Below are positions 17,696-27,797 of a stretch of 43,320 nt of DNA, one piece after another. The DNA is taken from contig CBDETG010000023.1 in assembly GCA_965242745.1 (NCBI GenBank), forward strand, positions 1-43,320, written 5' to 3'. The translations under genes were made by a program, and so were the position numbers. Source of the stretch: JABAAI01 sp965242745. Lineage in GTDB: Bacteria > Spirochaetota > Leptospiria > Leptospirales > Leptonemataceae. Position 1 is the first letter of the stretch; each line of letters starts with the position of its first letter. The notes under the pieces were generated by a model. The model saw only the letters and a program-made list of their open reading frames with translations, was not told the origin of the DNA and ran no database searches.

Positions 17696-18556
17696 ATGAA
17701 GCTTGTAACTACTATAGATGCGCTGCAGGCGCAGCTGCTTGGCTTTAAGGATCGCCCTCTTTCTTTGGTTCCTACGATGGGCTCTCTTCATCCGGGTCAC
17801 ATCGCATTGATACGGAAAGCAAAAGAAAAAGGCAGCTGTGCCCTAAGTCTTTTCGTCAATCCTTTGCAGTTTCATGACGCAAAGGATTACCAAACTTATC
17901 CGCAAAATCAAAAAAGAGACATAGAAATTTGCAAGGAAGAAGGAGTGGATCTGCTTTTTATGCCGGAGGCGCAGGAGATCTATCCTGAAAAAAACGCGCT
18001 TGTACTCCAAATGCCAAGTTTGACGCAAAGACTTTGCGGCGCAAGCCGCCCGGGGCATTTTGAAGGAGTAATGCTGCTCGTATTGAAGCTCTTCTGTCTC
18101 TTCAAAGCTGATTTTGCCTTCTTTGGCAAGAAAGACTATCAACAATACCGCATTATCAAAAGAATGACTAGTGACTTAGGCATAGCCACAAAGATTGTAG
18201 GCGTAGAATGTCTGCGGGATGCTGAGGGTTTAGCATATTCCTCCCGCAACCAATTACTCAGCCTGGAGGGCAGGCGCCATGCGCAGATGATCTACAGAGC
18301 TCTCAAAATTGCCTATCAGGCCTTCTTGGATGGTGAGGAAGACCCGGAGGAGATCAAGGAAATTGCAAAAGATATGATCCTGTCTGCTTCCCTAAACAGT
18401 ATAGACTATATAGAAATTGTAGACAAATACAGTCTTGAAAAAATACAAAAGCTGCAGGCGCAAAAGCAGGAAAAGAAAGGCTTCTTGATAGCCGCAGCGG
18501 TCTTTTGTCAGAAGGTGCGCTTGATTGACAACTTGGAATGCGCCTGGCTCTCCTGA
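17696..18556 (+). CDS. panC: Pantothenate synthetase
   Basis: This enzyme joins pantoate and beta-alanine with ATP to make pantothenate, the coenzyme A precursor. Its 286 residues match the family. Motifs include VPTMGSLHPGHIALI with the nucleotidyl-transferase HxGH, FVNPLQF, FFGKKDYQQ and the KMSKS-like AYSSRNQLLS. No obvious Shine-Dalgarno precedes the ATG. It converges on clpX, ending 24 bases from its stop. Confidence 0.96.
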   Translation: MKLVTTIDALQAQLLGFKDRPLSLVPTMGSLHPGHIALIRKAKEKGSCALSLFVNPLQFHDAKDYQTYPQNQKRDIEICKEEGVDLLFMPEAQEIYPEKNALVLQMPSLTQRLCGASRPGHFEGVMLLVLKLFCLFKADFAFFGKKDYQQYRIIKRMTSDLGIATKIVGVECLRDAEGLAYSSRNQLLSLEGRRHAQMIYRALKIAYQAFLDGEEDPEEIKEIAKDMILSASLNSIDYIEIVDKYSLEKIQKLQAQKQEKKGFLIAAAVFCQKVRLIDNLECAWLS

Positions 18557-18580
18557 TGCGGCCTCATATATCTTGCATGG

Positions 18581-19960
18581 CTAAGCCAATTTTTCTTCTT
18601 TGACTGCTCTTTTTTTCCTATTGCCTTTTCTTAAAACCAATACGGGCTCATCACCCTTCACAACAACTCCCTGCGTAATAACGATCTCCTCTACATCATT
18701 ACGGGAAGGTACAGAAAACATAGTATCCACCATAAACTTTTCTACAATGCTGCGTAAGCCGCGGGCGCCTGCCTCCCTTTCCACTGCTTTTTTGGCAATG
18801 GAGCTGACAGCGCCGCTGGTGAATTTCAGACGAATCCCTTCCATATCAAAGTTTTTTTGGTACTGCTTGACGAGGGCATTTTTTGGCATTGTAAAGATAG
18901 ACTTAAGAGTTGCTACATCCAGCTCATCTAGCACCGCTACAACAGGCAGGCGTCCAACAAATTCAGGAATAAGGCCATACTTCATCAAGTCATCAGGCAG
19001 CAGCTCTTCAAAGAGCATAGCCCGCCTCTCTATACGCCTGCTGTTTACAGCTTCCTCTTGATCTGCGTTTTTTGCAGAAGCTGCAGAAGAGGAGCTGCTT
19101 TTTGTCTGCGCTGCTTCATGAGTCTTTTGTATCAAACGATCAAAACCTATCTCCCTTTTGCCCAAGCGATTCTCCAGCACTTTATCCAGCCCCACAAAGG
19201 CGCCGCCGCAGATAAACAAAATATTACGCGTATCGAGATGGATAAAATCTTGGTGTGGATGCTTGCGCCCTCCCTGCGGCGGAACATTTGCTATTGTTCC
19301 TTCGATAATTTTCAAAAGGGCCTGCTGGACTCCCTCACCAGAGACATCGCGGGTAATAGAGGGATTATCTGTTTTCCGAGAAATCTTGTCGATCTCATCT
19401 ATATAAATGATTCCAATTTCTGCCTTACGCACGTCTCCGTTTGCATTCTGAATCAGACGTAAAAGTATATTCTCGACATCTTCCCCTACATAACCTGCTT
19501 CAGTAAGGGCAGTAGCGTCTACTATGGCAAAGGGAACTTTCAAGAGACGGGCCAGAGTCTGGGCGAGCAGGGTCTTGCCCGATCCAGTAGGTCCTACAAG
19601 CAGGATATTGGACTTCTCCAAGTCTGGTCCGCTTTTGTTATGCTTGTGGTTGATCCTTTTGTAATGATTGTAAACAGCGACTGCGAGGCTCTTTTTGGCT
19701 TTCTCTTGGCCGATGACATATTGGTCCAAGGTGTCTTTGATCTCTTTAGGCTTGGGCAGGGCGCCTTTTACCAGAACGCTCTTTTGATCCTCGTTTTCCT
19801 CAGCTACGATTTCATTGCACAATTCAATACATTCATCGCATATATAAACGCCGGGCCCCGCTACCAGACGGCGCACGCTGTCCTGCTCTTTGCCGCAGAA
19901 AGAACAGTGAAGCTTCACTAGATTTGCGCCTCCTTGACTTCTTTTTTTTCTTGTAGGCAT
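18581..19960 (-). CDS. clpX: ClpX, ATPase subunit of ClpXP
   Basis: This AAA+ unfoldase of 459 residues feeds substrates to ClpP. The N-terminal zinc-binding domain shows CSFCGKEQ and CDECIELC. Walker A is LLVGPTGSGKTLLAQ, Walker B is IIYIDEIDKI, and the GYVGEDVE pore region is present. A Ser/Ala-rich insertion (SSSSSAASAKN, near residue 290) extends the loop before the sensor domain. It lies 34 bases after clpP in the usual tig-clpP-clpX order. Confidence 0.97.
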   Translation of the reverse strand: MPTRKKRSQGGANLVKLHCSFCGKEQDSVRRLVAGPGVYICDECIELCNEIVAEENEDQKSVLVKGALPKPKEIKDTLDQYVIGQEKAKKSLAVAVYNHYKRINHKHNKSGPDLEKSNILLVGPTGSGKTLLAQTLARLLKVPFAIVDATALTEAGYVGEDVENILLRLIQNANGDVRKAEIGIIYIDEIDKISRKTDNPSITRDVSGEGVQQALLKIIEGTIANVPPQGGRKHPHQDFIHLDTRNILFICGGAFVGLDKVLENRLGKREIGFDRLIQKTHEAAQTKSSSSSAASAKNADQEEAVNSRRIERRAMLFEELLPDDLMKYGLIPEFVGRLPVVAVLDELDVATLKSIFTMPKNALVKQYQKNFDMEGIRLKFTSGAVSSIAKKAVEREAGARGLRSIVEKFMVDTMFSVPSRNDVEEIVITQGVVVKGDEPVLVLRKGNRKKRAVKEEKLA

Positions 19961-19994
19961 GGTCTTTCTCGTCTTAGCTTAGACTGATCGCTTC

Positions 19995-20585
19995 TTATGT
20001 ATTTTGCGCATCTTCGATAACATTGTCAATAATGCCGTAATCTTTGGCTTCTTTGGCAGACATATAAAAGATGCGATCTATGTCCTTTTCTATTTGTTTT
20101 AAGTTTTTGCTTGTATGCTTGGCATATATTCTATTTAATTTTTCCTTCATGGCGAGTATTTCTTTTGCCTGTATCTCAATATCTTTGGATTGCCCTTGGA
20201 CCCCTCCAATAGGCTGATGCAGCATAATACGAGCATTAGGCAGGGCAGAGCGTTTGCCTTTGCTGCCTGCAGCCAGGAGCAGGGAAGCAATGCTGTTTGC
20301 TTGTCCTATGCAGATGGTGCGCACATTAGATCGGGTATAACATATTGTATCGTAAATCGCAAGACCCGCAGTAATGTAGCCGCCGGGCGAATTAATATAG
20401 ATATAGATGTCTTTTTCGGGGTCTTCTGCATCCAGGAAAAGAAGCTGGGCTATCATCAGATTGGCATAAGTATCATCTATGGGATAGCCTAAGAAGATAA
20501 TCCTATCACGTAAAAGACGCGAATATATATCAAATTGGCGCTCACCGCGGGAGCTTTGTTCACTGACTATAGGTATGACAGACAT
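19995..20585 (-). CDS. clpP: ClpP protease subunit
   Basis: This 196-residue serine protease forms the tetradecameric barrel of ClpXP. The nucleophile Ser lies in GQANSIASLLLAAG; most ClpP have GQAASM(G/A)ALLLAAG, so this version varies around the Ser. The catalytic His is in RIMLHQPIGG and the Asp in the DIDRIFYMSA helix region. It lies between tig and clpX. Confidence 0.96.
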   Translation of the reverse strand: MSVIPIVSEQSSRGERQFDIYSRLLRDRIIFLGYPIDDTYANLMIAQLLFLDAEDPEKDIYIYINSPGGYITAGLAIYDTICYTRSNVRTICIGQANSIASLLLAAGSKGKRSALPNARIMLHQPIGGVQGQSKDIEIQAKEILAMKEKLNRIYAKHTSKNLKQIEKDIDRIFYMSAKEAKDYGIIDNVIEDAQNT

Positions 20586-20778
20586 ATTTTCGAATCTTCC
20601 TCATTTCCCGAAAGGGCGCTTGCGCATGCTAAACACGTTCCATGGCCGGGCCTCCATCTTCCATGATTGCTGCGCTTTCTTAAAAACACGCTTCTATATG
20701 CAATTCCATCTTTACTTGGCAAGCACGGTACTTTTTGGCATGATCTTTGACGCTCATGACCTGTCAAGCAGAGGCGGC

Positions 20779-22173
20779 CTATTTCTTATAGGACGAAGGG
20801 ATCGCAAATCCACCATGTCTTTGCTTTTCTTTTTCTATTTCCTTCCAAGAAATTCGCCCCCCAGAACGAATCTGAGCGCTTTCATAAAGCAAGTCCATAG
20901 TTTTATCGGTTAAGAGATAGCCCCTTATTTCATCATGAAGAGTCTCTCTTTCCTCCTTGTCTCCCCCGCCCCGTGCTAAGGCTTGCAAGTGAGAGGCGGG
21001 AGCTTGTTCTCCAGCCTCCTCCTGGATCTCCTGCTCACTGATTTTTATCCCATACTCTTTTGCTAATCGGCCTAGGAGAAAATCCGCGCACAAAGCGCTG
21101 TAGACGCCCTCGGCAATTTGCTTTGCCAAAGCATCTGGGCTTATTTCCATAAACGCAGCTAAGCCCTCTATGCCTTCTATACTTTCCCCCTTATCGTGCT
21201 CGGCTGAGGCATGCAGACGCCTTAGGTGTTGAGCAAATTCATTCCGCAGCAGATGATCCGGGATCGCGATCTCTGCGTTTTTCATCACCTTAGCAAGCAA
21301 ACGCAGCTGCGTTTGTTTGCGCAAATACTTCTTGGCTTGCAGCTCCAGGTCTTTACGAATGCTGTCTTTGAGTTCACTAAGGCTTTCATACTCCCCCTGA
21401 TCACGCGCAAATTCCTCATCCAAAGGACGCAGCTCCAAATACTCCGCCCTCAGAAGCTTGATTTGTACGTCTACCTCTACCTTCTTCCCAGCATACATGG
21501 GCAAAAGATGGTCCTTTCTTAAAAGCACGCAAAAGCTGTCGCTTGAGCCTGGCTCCATGTCTACAAGACGCTCCGCTATTTGTGGTATAAGAAAGTCACT
21601 GTCTTTGCCTGCACGAAGCCTCAGGTTTTTTCTCTTAAAAAAAACCTGAGCTTTGCATGCAAGTTCTATATCGACATATGCAAAGTCTTTTTCCCGCACC
21701 TTGCCTTCACGGGAATGTACAAGGCCGCTTTGCTCTTGTAAATGAAGCAGCACCTTCTGTATATCCGATTCTTCTATGACAGGAAGGTCTTCTTTGATCT
21801 CTAGGTTTTTGTACTGCCCCAGTTTGATATGGGGCCCTAGTTCATAATAACCCCGGAAAAGAGCGCCCTTGTGATTGATATCTTGGCGCTCCCATACTGG
21901 ATAAGACAAAGGGGGATATTCCGGCTTTTGGTCTAAAAAGGCACGTATATTCCGTTCTTCTAATTCTTTGATCGCTGTTTTTTTTAAGCTATCTTCGTCT
22001 ATGTGTTGTGACACGAGCTCTTTTGGCGCCTTTCCTTTGCGAAAGCCAGGCAGACGCGCTTTAGAAGCAAAACGCGCATAGATAAGCTTATAGACCTCTC
22101 CTACCTCTTGAGTTGTGTTACTAAATTCCAGCTCTACTTTTGTGTGAGAGACTTTACGTATCTTGATTTGCAT
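20779..22173 (-). CDS. tig: Trigger factor
   Basis: This is a ribosome-bound chaperone and peptidyl-prolyl isomerase, here 464 residues. The N-terminal ribosome-binding signature appears as LPGFRKGKAPKELV. The central FKBP-like domain and a long helical C-terminal arm follow, with many Glu, Lys and Gln. I chose the ATG at 22173 (MQIKIRKVSHTKVELEF). The open frame extends 29 codons upstream but runs through the tRNA-Gly gene. It heads the tig-clpP-clpX cluster. Confidence 0.93.
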   Translation of the reverse strand: MQIKIRKVSHTKVELEFSNTTQEVGEVYKLIYARFASKARLPGFRKGKAPKELVSQHIDEDSLKKTAIKELEERNIRAFLDQKPEYPPLSYPVWERQDINHKGALFRGYYELGPHIKLGQYKNLEIKEDLPVIEESDIQKVLLHLQEQSGLVHSREGKVREKDFAYVDIELACKAQVFFKRKNLRLRAGKDSDFLIPQIAERLVDMEPGSSDSFCVLLRKDHLLPMYAGKKVEVDVQIKLLRAEYLELRPLDEEFARDQGEYESLSELKDSIRKDLELQAKKYLRKQTQLRLLAKVMKNAEIAIPDHLLRNEFAQHLRRLHASAEHDKGESIEGIEGLAAFMEISPDALAKQIAEGVYSALCADFLLGRLAKEYGIKISEQEIQEEAGEQAPASHLQALARGGGDKEERETLHDEIRGYLLTDKTMDLLYESAQIRSGGRISWKEIEKEKQRHGGFAIPSSYKK

Positions 22174-22202
22174 AAGACTTTCCCTGACAAAGAAGCAATA
22201 GT

Positions 22203-22275
<73 letters not shown>

Positions 22276-22336
22276 GCAATATGGACTTCGCTTGCATGTC
22301 TCTTTGGCTTCCCTTAGGCCGTAGCAGGAGCTGTCT

Positions 22337-22418
22337 TGCGAGCGAAGGGACTTGAACCCCTACGCCTTACGGCACCAGATCCTAAATCTGGCGTGTCTAC
22401 CAATTCCACCACGCTCGC
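22337..22418 (-). tRNA. tRNA-Leu (TAG)
   Basis: This is a class II tRNA of 82 bases on the minus strand. Acceptor gcgagcg pairs with cgctcgc, the anticodon loop tttagga gives UAG, and a variable arm tgccgtaaggcg follows. It forms a pair with tRNA-Gly. Confidence 0.94.
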
Positions 22419-22545
22419 TGCTTAAAGGGAGAGAGCGTTGGAAAATATCCAAGCAAGGAGCTTTCTCCATTGCGTACTGACACGCTCTCTTTCTTTGCAT
22501 AAGAAGTCAATGAAAAAAGACTGCGCAGGGCATGCGCAGGAAAAG

Positions 22546-23595
22546 TCAAGAAGCCAGGATGCCCCAAATCCCTTGCTGCTTGTCTTTTGCTATTTGCTCT
22601 TGGCGCTTGCAGCCATTTAGGAAATCATGGGCCCGCATCTTTTTGCGATTCTCAGCCTTCAATTCTACAATAGCAAGGACGCCATCTCCGGTCTTTACCC
22701 ACAGCTCCTTTGTACGCTCCTTAGAATCCACAGGCATGAAACTGCCGGGCTGGAGCGGCGCAAATTGATCCCACAACTCGAAGGCCTGCTTTTCTTTGTC
22801 TTTGCACGGTATGCGCGCCCGGTAAATTTGAAGTTTCCTATTGTCCATGAAAGTCCAAGCTACCGGGCTGGGATTGTAAGCCCTTACAAGCCTTGCTATA
22901 CTTGATGCTGATTGGCGCCAGTCTATTTTGGCGCTATGCTTGGATATTTTGGAGCAATAGCTGGCCTGCTCATGCTTTTGTAAACAGGCCTTGAGCTCTC
23001 CGCCCTCCTGATCTGCCCTTTGTATCTCCCTTAGAGTATGCAAAAGCAACGCTATGCCCTGTCCTAAGATTCTTTGCGTCAATTCCCCGGCTGTTTCTTC
23101 CTGTCCTATCTCCACCTCTTCTTGAGCAAGGATATCCCCACTGTCTACTTCCTTACTAATGTATTGTATGCTCCAGCCTGTCTTAGGCAATCCCTGCAAA
23201 ATAGCGCTTTGTATGGGAGAAGCTCCGCGAAGCTCTGGCAAAAGCGAAGCATGCAGATTCACAGCTCCTAGGCGCGGCAAGGCATAGATTTCCTGGGGCA
23301 ATATTTTCCCGTATGCAAAGACAACAAAGATATCTGCCGCAAAGGAAGCCAATGTACTTAGGACCTCCCGCTCATGCAAATTCTCATAACGAAGCAAAGC
23401 AGGGCCCTGCTTTGCTTCCAGCACGAGCGACGATACGGCAGTAGGCTGGGCTTTTGCAGAACGGCCCTGCCTTTTATCTGGATTGGATAGGACAAAGACA
23501 AGCTCCCAATCCTTCTCCTTTTGAAAAGAAGCGTCCAAAAGCCTTTGCAGGCAAATTGCAGATACTAAGGGACTTCCGAAATATCCTATACGCAT
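22546..23595 (-). CDS. fmt: Methionyl-tRNA formyltransferase
   Basis: This enzyme formylates initiator Met-tRNA using 10-formyl-tetrahydrofolate. It begins MRIGYFGSP, has the catalytic-region motif VNLHASLLPELRGASPIQSAIL with Asn, His and the later Asp in KEVDSGDILAQ, and ends in the C-terminal OB-like domain. The length of 349 residues is slightly above the common 310-320. The start at 23595 is one base from the purL stop, so the two are translationally coupled. A longer upstream frame enters purL and is rejected. Confidence 0.95.
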   Translation of the reverse strand: MRIGYFGSPLVSAICLQRLLDASFQKEKDWELVFVLSNPDKRQGRSAKAQPTAVSSLVLEAKQGPALLRYENLHEREVLSTLASFAADIFVVFAYGKILPQEIYALPRLGAVNLHASLLPELRGASPIQSAILQGLPKTGWSIQYISKEVDSGDILAQEEVEIGQEETAGELTQRILGQGIALLLHTLREIQRADQEGGELKACLQKHEQASYCSKISKHSAKIDWRQSASSIARLVRAYNPSPVAWTFMDNRKLQIYRARIPCKDKEKQAFELWDQFAPLQPGSFMPVDSKERTKELWVKTGDGVLAIVELKAENRKKMRAHDFLNGCKRQEQIAKDKQQGIWGILAS

Positions 23596-23596
23596 G

Positions 23597-25891
23597 CTAA
23601 AAAATTGCCTGCAGAGTCTCTTCGTAGCGCTGGGCTGCTTCTTTGAGAGAAATCTGAAAAAAAGCAAAGTCAAGCAGGGCTTCCTTGCTGCTCTCTCCTA
23701 TCAGGCGCAGTGGAAGGCCCTTTTGCTCTGCCAAGTCTGCAAGGAGGCTATGTTTCTCAGGATAAGCGCTGAGTACAGCGCAGGCATTGCTTTCTCCAAA
23801 AAAAAGCACATCCTTGCGCATAGGTTTTTTATCCATGATGCCTCTACTAAGCGCCTCTCTATGCAGACGAAAGCCCAAGGGGGCGGTTTTTTTTCGCAAA
23901 GGAGCTTTGACATATATGCTTCTGAAAAGCGCAAAGGCCAAGCCCCCCAGAGAAAGATCATAAGCGGAAGCAAGAAGCCTTTGCTCCCCTGCCTCTACTA
24001 AAAACTCCAGGCATTGCTTTTCTATCTTAAAGTCCAAAGGCGGCGGAGAGCCCAGGGTTTTATGATAACACACGGCTAAATATTCACTGGCGCCCAACTG
24101 CGGCTGGAAGTCTCCTAAGAGGTAAATACGCAAAGCGGGAGCCGGGAAGAGAGAGGGGACGTAGTGTCCCAGATCATCCAAAAGACCAAGCATCGCGATC
24201 ATAGGAGTAGGAAAGATAGGACCAGACTCGCTTTCGTTGTAAAAAGATACATTCCCGCCGGTTACGGGGAGCTGCAGGGCTTCACAGGCATCTTTCATAC
24301 CACGAATGCTTTGGGCAAAAACATAGTAATTTTCCGGGACATAGGGGTTTGCGAAATTCAGGCAGTTGCTGATCCCTATAGGACGCGCTCCGCAACTGGC
24401 CACATTGCGTGCCCCCTCACATACCGCCTGCGCTGTGCCAAGATAGGGGTCCAAGTACACATAGCGGGAATTGCAATCCAGGGAAATGGCAAGGGCTTTC
24501 TTTGTGTTTGGGATACGCGCCACGCCTGCATTATACCCAGGACCTGCAAGGCATGCCAGGGACACTTCGCTGTCATATTGCTCATACAAAGGAGCGCGCG
24601 AGCATAGATTAGGAGATGCAAGGAGTTTTAAGAAAAGCTCTGCAAGCGGCTCCGATTCTAGAAGCTGCTTATATTCCAAGTCTTTGCTTGCGTCTAAGTA
24701 AGCAGGTCTCCTTTGCTCCCGCTTGTAACGAGGCGCCCCTTTCCCAAGCGCCAGAGAATTGACTGGTACATCCGCATAGAGAATAGCTCTGCGCACAACT
24801 CGCAGATTGTTCCCTTTACAAATGAGGCCTATTTGCCTTGCATGCAAATCCCATCGCGCAAAAACAGCCTCTACTTCGCGCTCAGAGCCTGAACGCGCGA
24901 CCAAAAGCATACGTTCCTGAGATTCGGAAAGCATAATCTCATAAGCGCTCATCCCCTCTTCACGCAAGGGCACCTTATCTAAATCTAATTCCATACCGAC
25001 TTTCCCTTTTGCGCTCATCTCTGCGGCCGCACAACTTAAGCCGCCTGCTCCCAGGTCTTGTATGGCTTCCACCGCATCTGTTTGTAATAACTCCAGAGTA
25101 GCTTCCATCAGGAGCTTTTCCAAAAAAGGGTCCCCTACCTGCACTGCGCTACGCCTGGCCTTGCTTGCCTCACTCAGGTCCTGACTGGCAAAAGAAGCGC
25201 CCTGCACCCCGTCCCTTCCTGTACTTGCGCCTACAAGGTATACGGGATTGCCTATGCCTTGGGCGCGGGAAAAGGCTAAGTCCTCGTGTTTGGCAATGCC
25301 AAGCGCCATAGCGTTTACTAGACAATTTCTAGAAAATACAGGGTCAAAAAAAAGCTCCCCCCCCATGACAGCCACCCCAAGGCTATTGCCATAATCTCCT
25401 ATACCCTGCACAGCCCGGCTCAGCAGGTAGGCATTGCGCTTTTCATCTGGAGGACCAAAACGCAGGGCATTAGCAGAACAAAGGGGACGCGCTCCCATAG
25501 TAAAGATATCGCGCATAATGCCGCCAAGGCCTGTGGCTGCGCCCTGATAGGGCTCAATAGCGCTGGGGTGATTATGGCTTTCTATTTTGAAAACAGCGGC
25601 CAAGCCTCCCCCAATATCCAAAGCTCCGGCGTTTTCTTCCCCTGTCTGAGCTAAGCTGTATTTCGAGCGTGTGGGGAGGGTCCTCAGCAACAAGACAGAA
25701 TTTTTGTAAGAACAATGCTCGGACCACAAAACCGCATAGATACCCAGCTCCGTATATGAGGGAGGCCTTTTGAGAATGTTAGAAATCGCATCAAACTCCT
25801 CCTCAGATAAGCCGTGTTCCAAGGCGTCACTGAGGCTGGCCTTCTGCTTAAGGCCATCTTGGGAAACAATATGCTTACTTTGCAAAGACAT
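23597..25891 (-). CDS. purL: Phosphoribosylformylglycinamidine synthase II
   Basis: This is the synthetase subunit of FGAM synthase (step four of purine synthesis), 764 residues and therefore the short PurL form that works with PurQ and PurS. Signatures include LWSEHCSYKNS, the glycine-rich ESHNHPSAIEPYQGAATGLGG segment and MGARPL. PurQ and PurS are not in the window. It is followed at once by fmt. Confidence 0.96.
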   Translation of the reverse strand: MSLQSKHIVSQDGLKQKASLSDALEHGLSEEEFDAISNILKRPPSYTELGIYAVLWSEHCSYKNSVLLLRTLPTRSKYSLAQTGEENAGALDIGGGLAAVFKIESHNHPSAIEPYQGAATGLGGIMRDIFTMGARPLCSANALRFGPPDEKRNAYLLSRAVQGIGDYGNSLGVAVMGGELFFDPVFSRNCLVNAMALGIAKHEDLAFSRAQGIGNPVYLVGASTGRDGVQGASFASQDLSEASKARRSAVQVGDPFLEKLLMEATLELLQTDAVEAIQDLGAGGLSCAAAEMSAKGKVGMELDLDKVPLREEGMSAYEIMLSESQERMLLVARSGSEREVEAVFARWDLHARQIGLICKGNNLRVVRRAILYADVPVNSLALGKGAPRYKREQRRPAYLDASKDLEYKQLLESEPLAELFLKLLASPNLCSRAPLYEQYDSEVSLACLAGPGYNAGVARIPNTKKALAISLDCNSRYVYLDPYLGTAQAVCEGARNVASCGARPIGISNCLNFANPYVPENYYVFAQSIRGMKDACEALQLPVTGGNVSFYNESESGPIFPTPMIAMLGLLDDLGHYVPSLFPAPALRIYLLGDFQPQLGASEYLAVCYHKTLGSPPPLDFKIEKQCLEFLVEAGEQRLLASAYDLSLGGLAFALFRSIYVKAPLRKKTAPLGFRLHREALSRGIMDKKPMRKDVLFFGESNACAVLSAYPEKHSLLADLAEQKGLPLRLIGESSKEALLDFAFFQISLKEAAQRYEETLQAIF

Positions 25892-26149
25892 ATAACGAAA
25901 ACCAGGCTTGCAGCTTTTCGTATCTATCCTTTATGTCATCTCTTTTTTCACTACAAATTCCGTGTGTGAAACAAATCAAACAACAAAGACTTGACAGGGA
26001 AGCGCATAGGCAGCGCAGTTGTATTCTGGCGTCTTGCATTTGCCGCCTTGCTGGCAGCTGGAAGTTCCTAAGACTTAAGGCATGACTTAAGCAGGCAGCA
26101 AGAGACAAAGAAACTGCCAAAGACACAAAATAGATAAGGGATGGTAAAC

Positions 26150-27256
26150 ATGAAGCTGCAAACACAAGAAAAAGACACAGCAATAGACGAGAGGAAAATA
26201 GACCCAGACGAAATCAAAGAGCGCTATAAGCTCCTGCAAAAAGAGCATAATGGAAGTATACGCGCCCGTAATGCGGCCGAGCAATTAGGCATATCAGAGG
26301 CGCAGCTGCTTGCAGCGCAGCTAGGTGATGGCGCCACCGCTTTGCAGGCAAGCCCAGAGAAGATCGAAGCAATCCTGAAATCTATAGAAGAGCTGGGAGA
26401 AGTCATGGCTCTGACGCGTAATGATCACTGCGTCCATGAGCGCCATGGCGTATACAGCAACTTTGAGATGGTAGAGCCTAAGATGCAGCAAGCAATTTTC
26501 CTGAATCCAGACATAGACCTGCGGCTCTTCCTCCGCCACTGGTCTTTTGCTTTCGCCCTAAGAGAGCACAGCCATGCTAAGGAACGTACAAGCCTGCAAT
26601 TCTTTGACAAGTCTGGAACAGCTGTACACAAAATTTACCTTACTGAGAAATCTGACGCAAGCGGCTATGCGAAATTGCAGGAGAGCTTTTGCAATCCCAA
26701 ACAAGAAAGGAGCCTCGCCCTAAAACATTATGAAGCTAAGGAGCCGGAGCTCCCAGACGAAGATATTGATTGGGCGGCTTTGCGGGAAGCTTGGGAAAAC
26801 CTTAAAGATACGCATGATTTTTTCATGATGCTGGGCAGATTCCATGTTGGGAGACAGCAGGCGCTTCGTAAAATAGGACATGACTTGGCATACCCGGTCA
26901 GCGTCTGCGCCCATCGTCAAGTTCTGGAGCTGGCCTGCAGCAAAGCATGTGAAATCATGGCTTTTGTTGGGAATCGAGGCTGTCTTCAGATACATACCGG
27001 GCCAGTGCGCAATCTCAAGGCAGCTGGGCCGTGGTATAACGTACTGGACCCTAAGTTTAACCTGCATATCAAGGAAGATGAAATTGCAAATATCTGGATT
27101 ACAAAAAAACCCACAGTAGATGGTATAGTAAGCGCCTTGGAGCTGTATAACAAAAGCAATGAACTGATTCTCACCCTCTTCGGTAAGCGAAAGCCGGGCA
27201 CCCCTGAGCTTAGCTTGTGGCGCGAAATCCTTGCTGCAGTTCCCAAAGCATCGTAG
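26150..27256 (+). CDS. Hemin-degrading factor, HmuS/ChuS type
   Basis: This 368-residue cytoplasmic protein matches the HemS/HmuS/ChuS family, two tandem copies of a heme-binding fold. The first copy has RARNAAEQLGISEAQLLAAQLGDG and GEVMALTRNDHCVHERHGVY. The second has GRQQALRKIGHDLAYPVSVCAH and HTGPVRNLKAAGPWYNVLDPKFNLHI. Members bind heme after import and either shuttle or degrade it to release iron. I chose the ATG at 26150, since AAGGG sits nine bases upstream; the ATG at 26141 is too close to it. No heme receptor or ABC transporter is adjacent. I saw no clear Fur box. Confidence 0.88.
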   Translation: MKLQTQEKDTAIDERKIDPDEIKERYKLLQKEHNGSIRARNAAEQLGISEAQLLAAQLGDGATALQASPEKIEAILKSIEELGEVMALTRNDHCVHERHGVYSNFEMVEPKMQQAIFLNPDIDLRLFLRHWSFAFALREHSHAKERTSLQFFDKSGTAVHKIYLTEKSDASGYAKLQESFCNPKQERSLALKHYEAKEPELPDEDIDWAALREAWENLKDTHDFFMMLGRFHVGRQQALRKIGHDLAYPVSVCAHRQVLELACSKACEIMAFVGNRGCLQIHTGPVRNLKAAGPWYNVLDPKFNLHIKEDEIANIWITKKPTVDGIVSALELYNKSNELILTLFGKRKPGTPELSLWREILAAVPKAS

Positions 27257-27379
27257 CTGCTACGTAGGTTGTATATTTGCAGCTGCTTTTTTATTTGACC
27301 TTGTAGCTTGTCTGCTTATCGTGCCCTATATCGTGCTTGCTTTATTAGCCTCTACTGTACTCTTCAGTACTCTTGCCAT

Positions 27380-27709
27380 ATGATTTCTGTGCGGGAAAAG
27401 ACGGGGGTGCTGCTATTTACTGTAAACAGCCCCAGGCTTGAGATCAACAACATCCATGCATTTCGAAGGGCCTTTGACGAGCAGCTTGGTCTGCAAGCCA
27501 GTAGAAATATAAAAATAATCCTTGACTTATCTCAAGTGGAGTACATAGATAGCTCAGCTATAGGCGCTCTCCTTGCCTCTTCCAAAAAAGTAGTAGAGCA
27601 GGATAAGGAATTCTTTCTTGGGAATGTGAACAGCTCTGTGCGTGAAGTGCTGTTGATAACTCAGATCGACAAATTTTTCCAATACTATAGTTTTGATTCA
27701 CATTCATAA
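27380..27709 (+). CDS. STAS-domain anti-anti-sigma-like protein
   Basis: This 109-residue protein is a single STAS domain. The usual pattern is visible: a first strand GVLLFTVNS, then KIILDLSQVEYIDSSAIGALLASSKKV, where the Ser-Ser of IDSSAIG matches the phosphorylated Ser of SpoIIAA-like proteins. Such proteins take part in partner-switching control of sigma factors or other outputs. It is upstream of fliG on the same strand (88 bases), so a link to motility control is possible but not shown. The ATG at 27380 fits the domain start. The longer frame upstream looks non-coding. Confidence 0.85.
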   Translation: MISVREKTGVLLFTVNSPRLEINNIHAFRRAFDEQLGLQASRNIKIILDLSQVEYIDSSAIGALLASSKKVVEQDKEFFLGNVNSSVREVLLITQIDKFFQYYSFDSHS

Positions 27710-27797
27710 CAATTCTGCCGTACGAAAGCGCTGTTTTACCATCTCTAGAGCTGATAAAAATGAAGCCTTGCAAATCCTAAGCATGATATAATATATT